Of a DNA stretch of 64,000 nucleotides, positions 8,997-18,846 are shown in pieces. The DNA comes from CADEEN01 sp963816315. GTDB lineage: Bacteria > Pseudomonadota > Gammaproteobacteria > Burkholderiales > Burkholderiaceae_C. Position numbers and translations under genes: made by a program. Each line of letters begins with the position of its first letter. Positions within the stretch are counted from its first letter, which is position 1. The notes beneath the pieces were generated by a model. The model saw only the letters and a list, made by a program, of their open reading frames with translations. It made no database searches and was not told where the DNA came from. The DNA lies in NCBI GenBank assembly GCA_963816315.1, contig CAWFJZ010000020.1, positions 177,326 to 241,325 of the forward strand, given 5' to 3'.

Positions 8997-9055
8997 CGAC
9001 CGCGCAGGTTAGTGGGCAACGTCTGCCGCGCCACCCGGCGGCGGTCGCGGCTGCG

Positions 9056-9073
9056 CCCATACCCGGGTCGGGG
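9056..9073 (-). promoter_or_regulatory. Repeated promoter motif, copy 2 (CCCATACCCGGGTCGGGG)
   Basis: Second copy of the element at 8305-8322, placed 60 bp upstream of the response regulator start and 10 bp past the kinase stop. The centre ACCCGGGT is a perfect palindrome. Two copies in the same orientation, each before a gene start of the same cluster, argue for a regulator site. Confidence 0.45.
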
Positions 9074-9082
9074 CTACACAGT

Positions 9083-11226
9083 TCAGGCGCCACGCCACTC
9101 GGCGCTGACGGTCGTGCCCTCGCCGCGCACGCTCGCCACCTGCAGTCGCAGGCCGATCCACCTCGCGCGCTCGTGCATGCCGACCAGGCCGAGATGGCCC
9201 GGCGGCGGCGGCGCCGCGCTGTCGAAGCCGCAACCATCGTCACGCACCGCCAGGCGGATGCGCTCCGGCGTGGCGTCCAAGTCCACCGTCACGCGCTGCG
9301 GCCGGGCGTGACGCATGGCGTTGTGCAAGGCCTCGTGCGCGATCATGAAGAGCGCGTATTCGAGCGCGGTGTCGTGGCGCGCAGCGGCGCCGTTGGTGTC
9401 GGCGCCGGTGAACTGCACTTCCACGCCGGGCGCCACGCGCTGCTGGCGCTGCACTTCATGCGCCAGCGCCGCGGCCAGGCCGTGATCGACCAGCAAGGGC
9501 GGGCGCAGCTCCGACATCAGGCCGCGCGTCTCGGCGATCGAGACGTTCGAGCGCCTGCACCAGCGGCCCGACCACCTGCGCGACCTCGCTGCGCAGCCGC
9601 GCGGCATCGGCCTGCGTCGCCGCGCGTGCACCGAGCGCCTCCAGGCTCAGCTTGGCGCCGTACAGCGTCGGCGCAAAGCGGTCGTGCAGCACCTGCGCCA
9701 GCTCGCGCCGCTCGCGCTCCTCGGTGCTCATCAACTGATGCGTCAGTTGCGACAGGTCGCGGCGCCGGCGGTGCAACTCGATCGAGGCGCGGCGCTGCAC
9801 GCTCACGTCCATCACGGCGACGATGCGCGCCGCGCGGCCGGCCCAGCGCAACTGCCGCGACGCCGTCTCGACGTCGATCAGCTCGCCCGAGCGCAGACGG
9901 TGCGGCCAGACAACCGCGTGATGCTCCTGCTGGCGCGTCTCGGCAAAGACCGCAGCCACGTCGGCGCGGGCCTCGGGCGGACAGACATCGAGCGCCGTCA
10001 TCGCCAGGAAGTCGTCGCGCCGCCAGCCGTACTTGCGCAGCGCCGCCGCGTTGACCTCGAGAAAGCGCAGCGTTTCTTCATCGACCACCCACATCGGCAA
10101 CGGGTGCAGCTCGAACAGCTCGCGGTAGCCGGTGGTGCTGTCGTCGGCCAGCGCCTGCGTGGCCGCGATCTGCTGCAGCATCGCGCGCGCGGCCTCGCCC
10201 AACATCACCGACTCGCGAGTGCCTTGCACCGGAATGCGCTGCGGCGAATAGTCGTAGCGTTGTCGCGCCTGGTCGAAGGCGGCGGACAACTCGCGCAGCG
10301 GCTGCGCCAGGCGCCGCACCAGCCACAGCACCAGCGGCAAGGTCAGCAGCGCGCCGAGCGTCGCGGCCAGACCAGGGCTGCGCGGCCTGCCCTTTGGCGT
10401 GCGGCAGCGCCAGGCTTTCGGGCTGCGCCTGGACGATGCGCAGCCCGAGCGTGTTGACCGCTGCGCTGCCCTGCACACGCTGGCCGGCGACGAGCGTGGC
10501 TGCGCTGCCGGCGGCACGCACCCATTCGGCCGCCGCCGGCGGCGTGCGCGCGAGCAGCGTCGAGGCGAACCCGGCTTCGGCACAACGCGCCTGGCCGTCG
10601 CGCCCGAGCAGCGCCCACGCCGCACCAGCTGGCATCGCATCGGGCAACAGGCGTGCACTGATCGCGTCACAGCCGATCGACGACACGATGACGCCCGACA
10701 GGCGCTCGGCCGCGTCACGCAAGGGCTGCACGGCGAGCAGCACGCCCGCACCATCGGCCGGCTCGTCACTGAGCACAGGGCCGCGCACGACCTCGTCGAA
10801 CCAGCGCCGGCCGCTGACGTTGGCGCCGGCGCGCAAGTCACCGGCGCCGACGACGACGCGGCCGCGCTCGTCGATCCAGGCAATGGCCGGCGCGTCGGCC
10901 CAGGCGCGGCGCATCGACAACGCCACGCGCGCCGCCGCCTCGGCGTCGGTCAGCGCCGCGCGCCACTGCGGCTGCGTGGCCACCAGCGCCAGCAGGCGTT
11001 GATGCTCGTCGAGCAGCGCGCGCACCGCGGCGGCGTCGCGCGACGCGCGCGCCGCGAGCGCGGCCTCGGCCTGCGCTTTATCGCGCTCGGCACTCCAATG
11101 CGCATCGAGAAACGCCGCAGCCAGCGCCGACAACAAGAGCAACGCCAGAAACGCCGCGCCGAGCAACCCCGCCATCGGCCAGGGGCGTGTCGTGGGCTTC
11201 GGTGAGGCAGGCGACGGTATGAGCAT
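9083..11226 (-). CDS. NarL-type sensor histidine kinase with PAS domain (two frameshifts)
   Basis: Reads as one membrane kinase when two breaks are bridged. Part one (11226 to ~10392): membrane segment LLGAAFLALLLLSALAAAFL and a periplasmic sensor region. Part two (~10390 to ~9545): second membrane segment with a short HAMP-like linker, a PAS domain (ELHPLPMWVVDEETLRFLEV), then the HisKA_3 phospho-acceptor segment ERERRELAQVLHDRFAP with its His. Part three (to 9083): HATPase_c (FMIAHEALHNAMRHA, VRDDGCGFD, GLVGMHERA). The breaks look like one extra C in the CCC at 10390-10392 and one extra base near 9543. It would phosphorylate the regulator encoded next at 8331-8996. Confidence 0.88.
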
Positions 11227-11363
11227 CGGACCATCATGCCGTCATCAGGCTCAGCGGTTCATGGCGCTGCGCCGGCCGCGATGGGGGTTTCGGCTTTCGG
11301 CCCATTGCGGCCGTTCACGGTGGTCCGCTCGCCACTCCCGCTCGCATTGACATGCGCTCCACC

Positions 11364-11492
11364 CCCGTTCGCCCTGAGCTTGTCGAAGGGCCAGGCTGAG
11401 CCTGTCGAAGCCTTTGGCATGAGCCACCAAGGCTTCGACAGGCTCAGCCCGAACGGGGGCGCAAGGGGCTTCGACAAGCTCAGCCCGAACGG
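11364..11492. repeat. Cluster of four REP-like inverted repeat units
   Basis: The 339-bp gene-free stretch 11227-11565 holds four copies of the GTTCG-x-CTGAGC-x-TGTCGAAG element: two forward (11364-11388, 11393-11412) and two reverse (11431-11457, 11466-11492). The inner pair can form a stem of about 19 bp. Related copies lie at 30128-30178. This element is widely scattered in proteobacterial genomes, often after genes, where it can act as a bidirectional terminator or mRNA stabiliser. It separates the start of the sensor kinase from the end of waaA. I see no gene in the rest of the stretch. Confidence 0.85.
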
Positions 11493-11565
11493 TTCTTTGC
11501 GGACCGTGAAGTGCGCCTTCGGGCCGACAGCGGCCCGCGAGCAGCATGCAGCTTTCAACAGCTTC

Positions 11566-12861
11566 TCAACGCCCCGAGTCGAGGCCCGTGAGCAGCATCG
11601 CGATGCGCTGCGCCATGCGCTCGTTGGCGCCGCGGTGCGCAATGCCGAACGACAGCGCCTGCTCGACCCACTCGTTGCGCTGCGGCTCACCCACCAGCGC
11701 CACGGCCCGGCGCACGGCGCTGGCCATGTCCTTCATGCGCGCCGCGGCGCCGGCATCGATCGCCATGTTCGCCGCCTCTTCGAAGTTGAAGGTGTGCTGG
11801 CCCATCAGCAGCGGACAGCCGCAGGCCGCGGCCTCGATCAGGTTCTGCCCGCCGAGCGGCGCAAAGCTGCCGCCGAGCAGCGCCACGTCGGCCAGCGCGT
11901 AGTACAGCGGCATCTCGTGCATCGAGTCGCCGATCCAGACATCGGCTTGCAGCGCCTCGGCCGGCGGCTCGTCGGCCCAGGTGCTGCGCCGGGCGATCGA
12001 AAACCCGGCCTGCTGCGCCATCTCGGCAACGTCGTCGAACCGCTGCGGATGGCGCGGCACGACGACCAGCAGCGGCCGCGGCTGCGGCACGGCACGCCAG
12101 GCATCGAACAGGCTCTCTTCCTCGCCTTCGCGGCTGACGGCCATCAGCACCACGGCCCGCTGCAGCAGCGCCCGCCACTCGTGGCCGCGCACCAGCAGCT
12201 TGGGCGGCGGCGTGAGGTCGAACTTGGTGTTGCCGCAGACCTCGACCACGCGCGCGCCGAGCTCGCGAAAGCGCTGCGCATCGCGCGCCGTCTGCGCCAG
12301 GATGCGGGTGAAGGCATCGAGCGCCGGCAGCAACAGGCGCGACAAGCGCCGGCCCTTGCGCTGGCTGTTCAGCGACAGCCGCGCATTGGCCAGCACCATC
12401 GGGATGTGCAGCGCCTGCGCGCGCGCCATCAGGTTCGGCCAAACCTCGGTTTCCATCATGATGCCGACGGCTGGCCGGTAGCGCTTCAAGAAGCGCCGCA
12501 CCGCGCCCGGCGTGTCGAACGGAAACCAGGCCTGATCGTCCTCGTGCTCGAGCAACTCGAGGCCGGCCTGCACGCCGGTGGCGGTGCTGCACGTCAACAG
12601 CAAGCGCATCTCCGGCAACTCGGTGCGCAGCGCCTTGATCAGCGGCCCGGCCGCGCGCGTCTCGCCGAGCGAGACCGCATGCACCCAGACCACGCCGCCG
12701 CGGCCGCGGCGCGGCTTGTAGGCGTAGCGGCCCAGGCGCTCGCCCAGGCGTTTGCGGTACACCGGCTCCTTGCGCCCCTTCCACCACAGGCGCGCCAGGT
12801 ACGCCGGCGTCAGCAGACGCAGGACGAGCGAGTACAGCCCGCGGATCAGGGTTTCGATCAT
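11566..12861 (-). CDS. waaA: 3-deoxy-D-manno-octulosonic acid transferase
   Basis: Transfers Kdo from CMP-Kdo to lipid A at the inner membrane, starting the LPS core. The 431-residue protein shows the expected N-terminal membrane anchor (MIETLIRGLYSLVLRLLTPA), the Glycos_transf_N domain (VVWVHAVSLGETRAAGPLI, with the conserved Glu in SLGE), and VGIMMETEVWPNLM. The C-terminal nucleotide-binding half follows (LLVVVPRHPQRFDDV, ALLGGSFAPLGGQNLIEAA). Length is normal. It starts 19 bp after the phosphomutase gene on the same strand, so the two are probably cotranscribed. Its 3' end faces the REP-like cluster. Confidence 0.95.
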   Translation of the reverse strand: MIETLIRGLYSLVLRLLTPAYLARLWWKGRKEPVYRKRLGERLGRYAYKPRRGRGGVVWVHAVSLGETRAAGPLIKALRTELPEMRLLLTCSTATGVQAGLELLEHEDDQAWFPFDTPGAVRRFLKRYRPAVGIMMETEVWPNLMARAQALHIPMVLANARLSLNSQRKGRRLSRLLLPALDAFTRILAQTARDAQRFRELGARVVEVCGNTKFDLTPPPKLLVRGHEWRALLQRAVVLMAVSREGEEESLFDAWRAVPQPRPLLVVVPRHPQRFDDVAEMAQQAGFSIARRSTWADEPPAEALQADVWIGDSMHEMPLYYALADVALLGGSFAPLGGQNLIEAAACGCPLLMGQHTFNFEEAANMAIDAGAAARMKDMASAVRRAVALVGEPQRNEWVEQALSFGIAHRGANERMAQRIAMLLTGLDSGR

Positions 12862-12880
12862 CCCTTGCCGAACGACAGGG

Positions 12881-14284
12881 TCAGTGGGCAGCGGCAGCGA
12901 CGCGGGCGTCGGGCTTGACTGACTTGAGCGCCGCCATCATCACGCCCTCGATGCGGTGCAGCGCGTCTTGCGTGTGGCCCTCGAAGCGCAGCACCAGCAC
13001 CGGCGTCGTGTTGCTGCCGCGGATCAGGCCAAAGCCGTCGGGCCAATCGACGCGCACGCCGTCGATGGTGTTGACCTCGGCGCCGTCGAACTTCAGGCGG
13101 CCGTCGGCAACGCGTGCCTGCAGCTCGGTCACCATGCGGTGGTGCTCACCCTCTTCGCACGGCACATTCAACTCGGGCGTGCTGAAGCTGGTCGGCAGTG
13201 CGTTCAAGACCGCGCTCGGGTTCTTGCTGCGCGACAAAATTTCGAGCATGCGCGCCGCGCAGTAGGTGGCGTCGTCGAAGCCGTACCAGCGCTCGCCGAA
13301 GAAGATGTGGCCGCTCATCTCGCCGGCGATCGGCGCTTTCAGCTCGGCCATCTTGGCCTTGATCAGCGAGTGGCCGGTCTTGTAGATCATCGGCTTGCCA
13401 CCGGCGGCGCGAATCGCCGGGCCTAAGCGCTGCGTGCACTTGACGTCGTAGATCACCGTCGCGCCTTTATTGCGCGAGAGCACGTCGGTGGCCAGCAGCA
13501 TCAACTGCCGGTCGGGATAGATGATCTGGCCGTCCTTGGTGACGAGGCCCAGGCGGTCGCCGTCGCCGTCGAAGGCGATGCCGAGTTCAGCGTCGGTGGA
13601 CTTCACACGTGCGATCAGCTCGGCCAGGTTCTCCGGCTTGCTCGGGTCCGGGTGGTGGTTCGGGAAATCGCCATCGACTTCGGAGTACATCTCATCGACG
13701 GTGCAGCCGAGCGCGCGCAGGACTTGCGGCGACGACGCGCCGGGAATGCCGTTGCCGGAATCGACGACGATCTTCATCTTGCGCGAAAGCTTGGCGTCGC
13801 CGGCGATGCGCGCGGTGTACTCCGCGCCGATGTCCATCTTGGCGGTGCGGCCCAAGCCCCGCGTGTAGTCGTCGGCTTCGATGCGCGCTTTCAGGCGCTG
13901 GATCTCGTCGCCGTAGATGGCGCGCCCGGCCATCACCATCTTGAAGCCGTTGTAGTCCTTCGGGTTGTGGCTGCCGGTGACCTGGATGCCCGAGCGGCAG
14001 CCGTGCTTGCCGCGCGTGGCGGCCACGTAGTACAGCATCGGCGTCGTCACCGGCCCGAGATCGACCACGTCGAGGCCGGTCGAGGCCAGCCCCTTCATCA
14101 GCGCCTTGACCAGACCGGGACCGGACAGGCGCCCATCGCGGCCGACGGCCACCGCACGCTCACCCGCCTTGACGGCCTCGGAGCCGAAGGCCCGGCCGAG
14201 GTGCTCGGCAAAGGTCTCGTCGATGGTCTGGCCGACCACCCCGCGGATGTCGTAGGCCTTGAAGATCGACGCGGCAACTTGCAT
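12881..14284 (-). CDS. Phosphomannomutase/phosphoglucomutase
   Basis: Interconverts hexose 1- and 6-phosphates for GDP-mannose and UDP-glucose dependent polysaccharides. The 467-residue protein has all four alpha-D-phosphohexomutase domains: start KAYDIRG, the phosphoserine loop QVTGSHNPKD with Ser105, the metal loop DGDGDR at 239-244, the sugar loop GEMSGHIFF and the phosphate-binding end RGSNTTPVLVLRFEG. This is the AlgC/ManB type. ATG at 14284 is preceded by AGGAGAA; although the frame is open further upstream to 14656, nothing conserved lies there. It is followed after 19 bp by waaA, consistent with an LPS/exopolysaccharide operon. Confidence 0.95.
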   Translation of the reverse strand: MQVAASIFKAYDIRGVVGQTIDETFAEHLGRAFGSEAVKAGERAVAVGRDGRLSGPGLVKALMKGLASTGLDVVDLGPVTTPMLYYVAATRGKHGCRSGIQVTGSHNPKDYNGFKMVMAGRAIYGDEIQRLKARIEADDYTRGLGRTAKMDIGAEYTARIAGDAKLSRKMKIVVDSGNGIPGASSPQVLRALGCTVDEMYSEVDGDFPNHHPDPSKPENLAELIARVKSTDAELGIAFDGDGDRLGLVTKDGQIIYPDRQLMLLATDVLSRNKGATVIYDVKCTQRLGPAIRAAGGKPMIYKTGHSLIKAKMAELKAPIAGEMSGHIFFGERWYGFDDATYCAARMLEILSRSKNPSAVLNALPTSFSTPELNVPCEEGEHHRMVTELQARVADGRLKFDGAEVNTIDGVRVDWPDGFGLIRGSNTTPVLVLRFEGHTQDALHRIEGVMMAALKSVKPDARVAAAAH

Positions 14285-14468
14285 GGGGTTCTCCTGGTGT
14301 CCTCCGAACGATTGTAGGCAGGCCTCGCGGCTGCTCATCGGCCGCACTGTCGAATCTTCGGCCGGCCCTGCAGCGAGTGCGCCGGGCCTATCCAGGGCGG
14401 CCGAATCGGCGTAAGTTCGGTGGCAGGCGAGGCTGCTGCCGCGCCACCCGCCTTCAGGAGTCGCCGCC

Positions 14469-15060
14469 GTGAACCGCAATGCCGTACTGCCCACGTTCCG
14501 CCTCCAGACCGGCACCTCGATCGCGCAAGCCGAACCGTGGCAAACGCAGCCGGTGACGCTCGACTCGCCGGCGATGTCGGTGATGACCGACCTGTCGCGC
14601 ATCAAGGCAGCCACGGTGCAGCCGCAGGCGCAATTGCGGCAGGCCGAGCAGGCCATGATCTACCTCGGCGTGCGCATGCTGTTCGTGGTCAGCGAGATGC
14701 CATCGATTGAAGGCCTGGTGACGACGACCGACCTGCACGGCGACCGCCAGATGCGCCTGGTGCACGAACGCGGTGTGCATTGGGACGAGCTCTGCGTCGC
14801 CGACGTGATGACGGCGCTGTCCGGCGCTCGACGCGATTCCGTTTGCCGCGATGCGCAACGCGTCGGTCGGCGATCTGGTCGCCACGCTGCAGCGCTTCGG
14901 CCGCAACCACCTGCTGGTCGTCGATGCCGGCGATGCTGTGACTCCGCAGCGCGTGCGCGGCGTCATCTCGCGCTCGCAGATCGAGCGCCAGACCGGCCTG
15001 TCGATCGACATCACGCCGATCGCGACGACGTTTGCCGAGATCGAGCGCGCGTTGGCATAG
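14469..15060 (+). CDS. CBS-domain pair protein (frameshifted)
   Basis: A cytoplasmic protein of about 196 residues with two CBS motifs, which usually bind adenosine nucleotides and regulate partners. CBS1 runs through MTDLSRIKAATVQPQAQLRQ, LGVRMLFVVSEMPSIEGLVT and TTDLHGD. After DVMTALS the frame breaks at about 14821-14824 (an extra C or G in CCGG), and CBS2 continues as ALDAIPFAAMRNASVGDLVA, RNHLLVVDAGD and VRGVISRSQIERQTG to the TAG at 15058-15060. Start is GTG at 14469 with AGGAG upstream. It is divergent from the phosphomutase. No partner is apparent. Confidence 0.8.
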
Positions 15061-15136
15061 GGCCGACGCCCCCACGTTCGAGTGGACTCTGCGGCCCGCC
15101 AAGTGGCCGAGAATGGCTCGCACCGGATGCCGAGCC

Positions 15137-15673
15137 ATGAGCAACCTTTTTCGCAGTCTCTCGTCGTTGGTCGGCGGCCCTGCCGACGGCACGCAGCCGC
15201 AAGCACCGGCGTCCAGTGACAGCACGCCGGCAGCGCACGGTGTGGCGCCGGCCGATGACGATCACGCGCCCACCGCCGCGCCCGAGCTGCCGCTGGTGGC
15301 TTATTCACCGCCGCACGACAGCCTCCACACGCCGCGTCCGCGCAGCCGCTCACGCGCGGTCGGCCTGTTGCGCAGCGCCGCCGCGAACGCGGTGACGACA
15401 CGCACGATGCCGACGTTGCCGAGCATCGCCACGCGGCATGGCGCGCCGCCGGCAGGACCGCTGCTGACCGAAACCGAGCGCGTTCGCCTGCAAGTCATGC
15501 AGGCGCAGCTCCAGCTCAGCGCATTGCGCCTCTACGACGGGCCGATCGACGGCAACATGAGCCCGGCCACGGCCACGGCCGTGCGCTACTTCCAGACCTT
15601 GAAGGGCATTCGCGCCACCGGCGTGCTGGCCGCCGGCACGCTGGCCGCGCTCGGCGTGCCGCTGATCGGCTGA
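15137..15673 (+). CDS. Peptidoglycan-binding domain protein
   Basis: 178 residues. The N-terminal ~100 are low-complexity, rich in Pro, Ala, Ser and Arg. The C-terminal ~65 form a PG_binding_1 three-helix domain (MQAQLQLSALRLYDGPIDGN, TATAVRYFQTLKGIRATGVL, LAALGVP). This domain appears in cell-wall hydrolases and in the HxsA protein of His-Xaa-Ser systems, but neither a catalytic domain nor the radical-SAM partners of that system are present here. No signal peptide is obvious at MSNLFRSLSSLVGG. Function unknown beyond probable cell-wall binding. Confidence 0.75.
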   Translation: MSNLFRSLSSLVGGPADGTQPQAPASSDSTPAAHGVAPADDDHAPTAAPELPLVAYSPPHDSLHTPRPRSRSRAVGLLRSAAANAVTTRTMPTLPSIATRHGAPPAGPLLTETERVRLQVMQAQLQLSALRLYDGPIDGNMSPATATAVRYFQTLKGIRATGVLAAGTLAALGVPLIG

Positions 15674-15841
15674 CGCCGCCGCGGCGCCGTCAGACCACGC
15701 GCCGCCGGCAGGTGCCGCGGTGCGAGCCAGCCAGAGGTGTGCACAACTGCACGCCGCGCCGACAGCGCCGTCGGCAAGGCGTCGGCTGCCGCCCCAAGAA
15801 TGCCTTCCGTCATCTTGTTCGTACAAAAAGAAAGACGCCGC

Positions 15842-16738
15842 ATGATCTATCGACCACCACTGCCATGGCTCGTGCTGTGCGCAGCGCCGCTGATTGCGAT
15901 GACCGCGTGGGCCCAAACCGCCACCGACGAGGCGCTGCAGCGCCGCTGCTGGCAGACCACCACGGCCGAGCGCACGGCGGTCGATCTGCGCGAGCCGGTG
16001 GCCGTGAGCTTTTCCAACCTCAAGAACGGCTACGCGGTGCGTTCGCCGTTCTGGGTCGAGTTCGGCATCCGCGGCATGGGCGTGGTGCCGGCCGGCAATG
16101 CACACGACAAGGCCGGCCACCACCACCTGCTGGTGGACAAGGCGCTGCCGGCGAACCACCGCGAGAAGATTCCGTTCGACGACTCGCACCGCCATTTCGG
16201 CAAAGGCCAGACCGCGACGGCGATCGACTTGCCGCCGGGCAAGCACACGCTGCGCCTGCTCTTCGCCGACCATGAACACCGGCCGCACTTCGTCTTCAGC
16301 CCGGAGATCACGGTCAACGTCGTCGCCAAACGCGGCGGGCCGGCGCCGCGCATCGACGAGCGGGACTTCGCGGCGACCTGCGCCATCTGGACCCAGGACG
16401 CGATGACAGCGCCGCGCACGGCCGCCAAAGAGGTCTATGCGAAGAACCTGCGCGACGGCGAACAGCTCGTCAGCCCGATGCGCCTGTCGCTTGGCGCGGC
16501 CGGCTTCGGCATCGCGCCGGCCGACAAGGCGGTCAAGGACACCGGCCACTTTGCGCTGACCATTGTGCAAGGCGGCAAGACCGTGGCGCGCCATGTCTGG
16601 AGCGACGGCCGCACCGAGGCCGTGCTCGACCTGCCGCGCGGCAACGTCGAGCTGCAGCCGGCGCTGCTGGGCGCCGACGGCAAGACGCTGCTGCAAGGCG
16701 AGCCGCTGCGCGTGACGGTGCTGCGCAGCGCGCTGTAA
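15842..16738 (+). CDS. Periplasmic DUF4399 protein
   Basis: 298 residues. A signal peptide (LVLCAAPLIAMTAWAQ) is followed by a DUF4399-type beta domain with its hallmark His cluster (DKAGHHHLLVDKALP, DDSHRHFGKGQTA) and the GKHTLRLLFADHEH segment. The C-terminal ~110 residues (SLGAAGFGIAPADKAVKDTG and onward) look like a second beta domain. The His-rich face suggests metal binding, though no enzymatic role is established for the family to my knowledge. ATG at 15842 is preceded by GAAAGACGCC. Stand-alone gene ahead of the alkylation-repair operon. Confidence 0.75.
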   Translation: MIYRPPLPWLVLCAAPLIAMTAWAQTATDEALQRRCWQTTTAERTAVDLREPVAVSFSNLKNGYAVRSPFWVEFGIRGMGVVPAGNAHDKAGHHHLLVDKALPANHREKIPFDDSHRHFGKGQTATAIDLPPGKHTLRLLFADHEHRPHFVFSPEITVNVVAKRGGPAPRIDERDFAATCAIWTQDAMTAPRTAAKEVYAKNLRDGEQLVSPMRLSLGAAGFGIAPADKAVKDTGHFALTIVQGGKTVARHVWSDGRTEAVLDLPRGNVELQPALLGADGKTLLQGEPLRVTVLRSAL

Positions 16739-16807
16739 AGACCACGGATCCGAAGGCAGCAAGCACAGGTCCGAAAACGGCGAGTCCGGGCTCACGCGCG
16801 GCCTATC

Positions 16808-18292
16808 ATGGCTGCAACCGTGACCCCAGACCTCTCCACCGCCATCGACCCACAGGCTGCCTACCGCGTGGTGCAAGCGCACGACGCGCGCTTCGACGGC
16901 CGCCTGTTCATCGGCGTCACCTCCACCGGCGTCTATTGCCGCCCGGTGTGCCGCGTGCGCACGCCGATGCAGCGCAACTGCCGCTTCTTTCACAACGCGC
17001 CGAGCGCCGAGAGCGCGGGCTTTCGGCCGTGCCTGCGCTGCCGGCCCGAGCTGGCGCCCGGGCTGTCGCTGGTCGATTCGCCGCAGGTGCTGGCGCAACA
17101 TGCGGCGCGCATGATCGACGAATCGGCGCGCGCGGGTGAAGACCTCTACCTGCCCGCGGTGGCCGAGCGCCTGGGCGTCACCGACCGCCACCTGCGCCGC
17201 ATCTTCGCCGCCGCGCATGGCGTCTCGCCGATCGACTACTTGACGACGCAGCGCCTGCTGCTGGCCAAGCGCCTGCTGACCGACACGCCGCTGGCGGTGA
17301 CCGAGATCGCGCATGCGAGCGGCTTTGCGAGCCTGCGCCGCTTCAACGACGCGTTTTCAACGCGTTACCGCATGAGCCCAACGTCGCTGCGCAAGGAGCG
17401 CACCTTCTCGCCGCGCGGGGCGCTGCTGCTGCGCCTGGCGTTTCGGCCGCCGTACGACATCGACGGCGTGCTGGCCTTCATCGCCGCGCGCTGCGTGCGC
17501 GGCATCGAAGCGGTCGATGCGGCGTCGCTGTCGCTGCGGCGCACGCTCGTCGTTCTGCATCGCGGCCAGCGTCTGGCCGGCTGGCTCGCGGGCCGCTTCG
17601 TGCGCGAGCGCTGCGAGTTCGAGCTGCAAGTTGCGGCGTCGCTGCTGCCGGCCCTCGGCACGGTGCTCGAACGGGTGCGCCAGGGGCTCGACCTCGACGC
17701 CGATCCGTCGTTGATCGACAGCGCGCTCGCCGCCGTGCCGGGGCCGGTGGTCGCAGGCCTTCGTGTCCCCAACGGCATGGACGGATTCGAATCGGCCGTG
17801 CGCGTCATCCTCGGCCAACAGGTCACGGTGGCCGCAGCGCGCACGCTCGTCGGGCGGCTCGTCGAACGCTTCGGCAGTCCGATCGAAACGCCGCACGCCG
17901 ATCTGACGCGCTGCTTTCCCGACGCAGCCACGCTCGCCGGCGCGAGTGCCGAAGCGATCGGCACGCTCGGCATCGTGCGCCAGCGTGTCGGCGCGCTGCA
18001 GGCGCTGGCGCGCGAAGTGCACGCCGGCCGCATCGCCTTGCACCGCGGCGCGCCGCTGCAGGCCACGCAGGACGCACTGCGCGCCCTGCCCGGCATCGGC
18101 GAGTGGACGGTGCAGTTGATCTCGATGCGCGCACTGGCCTGGCCCGATGCGTTTCCCGCCACGGACATCGGTGTGCTCAATGCGCTCGGCACACGCGATG
18201 CGAAGGCCGTTTCGATGCAAGCCGAAGCATGGCGGCCGTGGCGCTCGTACGCTGTGATGCGGCTATGGCAATCCTTGGAGACTGGAACATGA
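16808..18292 (+). CDS. alkA: Ada-AlkA fusion: alkylation sensor and 3-methyladenine DNA glycosylase II
   Basis: 494 residues in three parts. First is an Ada zinc/methylphosphotriester domain with Cys44, Cys48, Cys75 and Cys78, the same spacing as Escherichia coli Ada Cys38/42/69/72. Next comes an AraC-type HTH (LGVTDRHLRRIFAAAHGVSP). Last is an AlkA glycosylase with N-terminal TBP-like fold and an HhH-GPD domain (LPGIGEWTVQLISMRAL) with the catalytic Asp in FPATDIGV. It would sense backbone alkylation, activate its own operon and excise alkylated bases. Its TGA overlaps the ogt start (ATGA). This domain order is a known arrangement in actinobacteria and proteobacteria. Confidence 0.95.
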   Translation: MAATVTPDLSTAIDPQAAYRVVQAHDARFDGRLFIGVTSTGVYCRPVCRVRTPMQRNCRFFHNAPSAESAGFRPCLRCRPELAPGLSLVDSPQVLAQHAARMIDESARAGEDLYLPAVAERLGVTDRHLRRIFAAAHGVSPIDYLTTQRLLLAKRLLTDTPLAVTEIAHASGFASLRRFNDAFSTRYRMSPTSLRKERTFSPRGALLLRLAFRPPYDIDGVLAFIAARCVRGIEAVDAASLSLRRTLVVLHRGQRLAGWLAGRFVRERCEFELQVAASLLPALGTVLERVRQGLDLDADPSLIDSALAAVPGPVVAGLRVPNGMDGFESAVRVILGQQVTVAAARTLVGRLVERFGSPIETPHADLTRCFPDAATLAGASAEAIGTLGIVRQRVGALQALAREVHAGRIALHRGAPLQATQDALRALPGIGEWTVQLISMRALAWPDAFPATDIGVLNALGTRDAKAVSMQAEAWRPWRSYAVMRLWQSLETGT

Positions 18293-18846
18293 TGACGACG
18301 ACGATGCAACCCACCAAAAGCTCGATGACGACGATCACCCAGGCCTTCGCCGGCGTGCCGCTGGCCGCGCAGGCCACGCTCGATTCACCGATCGGGCCGT
18401 TGACCGCGCTGGCCACGAGCAAAGGTCTTGCAGGCCTGTGGTTCGATGCGCAGAAGCATCACCCGGGCGACCTCGATGCGCCGGTCGATGCGAAGAACGT
18501 ACACATCGTTGCGGTGCAGCGCTGGCTCGACGCGTATTGGGCCGGTCGCGACCCGTCGCCACGCGAGGTCACGCTCGATCTGCACGGCACGCCATTTCAA
18601 CAGGCCGTGTGGCAGGCGCTGCTCGGCATTCCGCTCGGCCGCACAAAGACCTACGGCGAGATCGCATCACAAGTCGGCAATGGCGCCGTGCCGCGCGCCA
18701 CCGGCACGGCCGTCGGCCGCAACCCGGTGTCGATCCTCGTGCCGTGTCACCGCGTGATCGGCGCCAATGGCACGCTGACGGGCTATGCCGGCGGACTGCC
18801 GCGAAAAGAAAAGCTGCTGCAACACGAAGGCATCTTGTTGACATGA
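18289..18846 (+). CDS. ogt: Methylated-DNA-[protein]-cysteine S-methyltransferase
   Basis: Removes alkyl groups from O6-alkylguanine by suicide transfer to its own cysteine. The 185-residue protein has the active-site motif PCHRV with Cys153, the recognition helix region (FQQAVWQALLGIPLGRTKTYGEIA in two neighbouring segments) and the RATGTAVGRNP DNA-binding stretch. The start overlaps the alkA stop by 4 bp and its own stop overlaps the next start by 4 bp, so all three genes are translationally coupled. Together with alkA it forms an adaptive-response-like unit. Confidence 0.95.
   Translation: MMTTTMQPTKSSMTTITQAFAGVPLAAQATLDSPIGPLTALATSKGLAGLWFDAQKHHPGDLDAPVDAKNVHIVAVQRWLDAYWAGRDPSPREVTLDLHGTPFQQAVWQALLGIPLGRTKTYGEIASQVGNGAVPRATGTAVGRNPVSILVPCHRVIGANGTLTGYAGGLPRKEKLLQHEGILLT

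Noticed and set aside
11364..11492. CRISPR-like array
   Set aside because: Units are in both orientations with unequal short gaps and no cas genes. They are REP-like inverted repeats.
15137..15673. HxsA of a His-Xaa-Ser maturation system
   Set aside because: The peptidoglycan-binding fold is similar, but the His-Xaa-Ser repeats and the HxsB/HxsC radical-SAM partners are absent.
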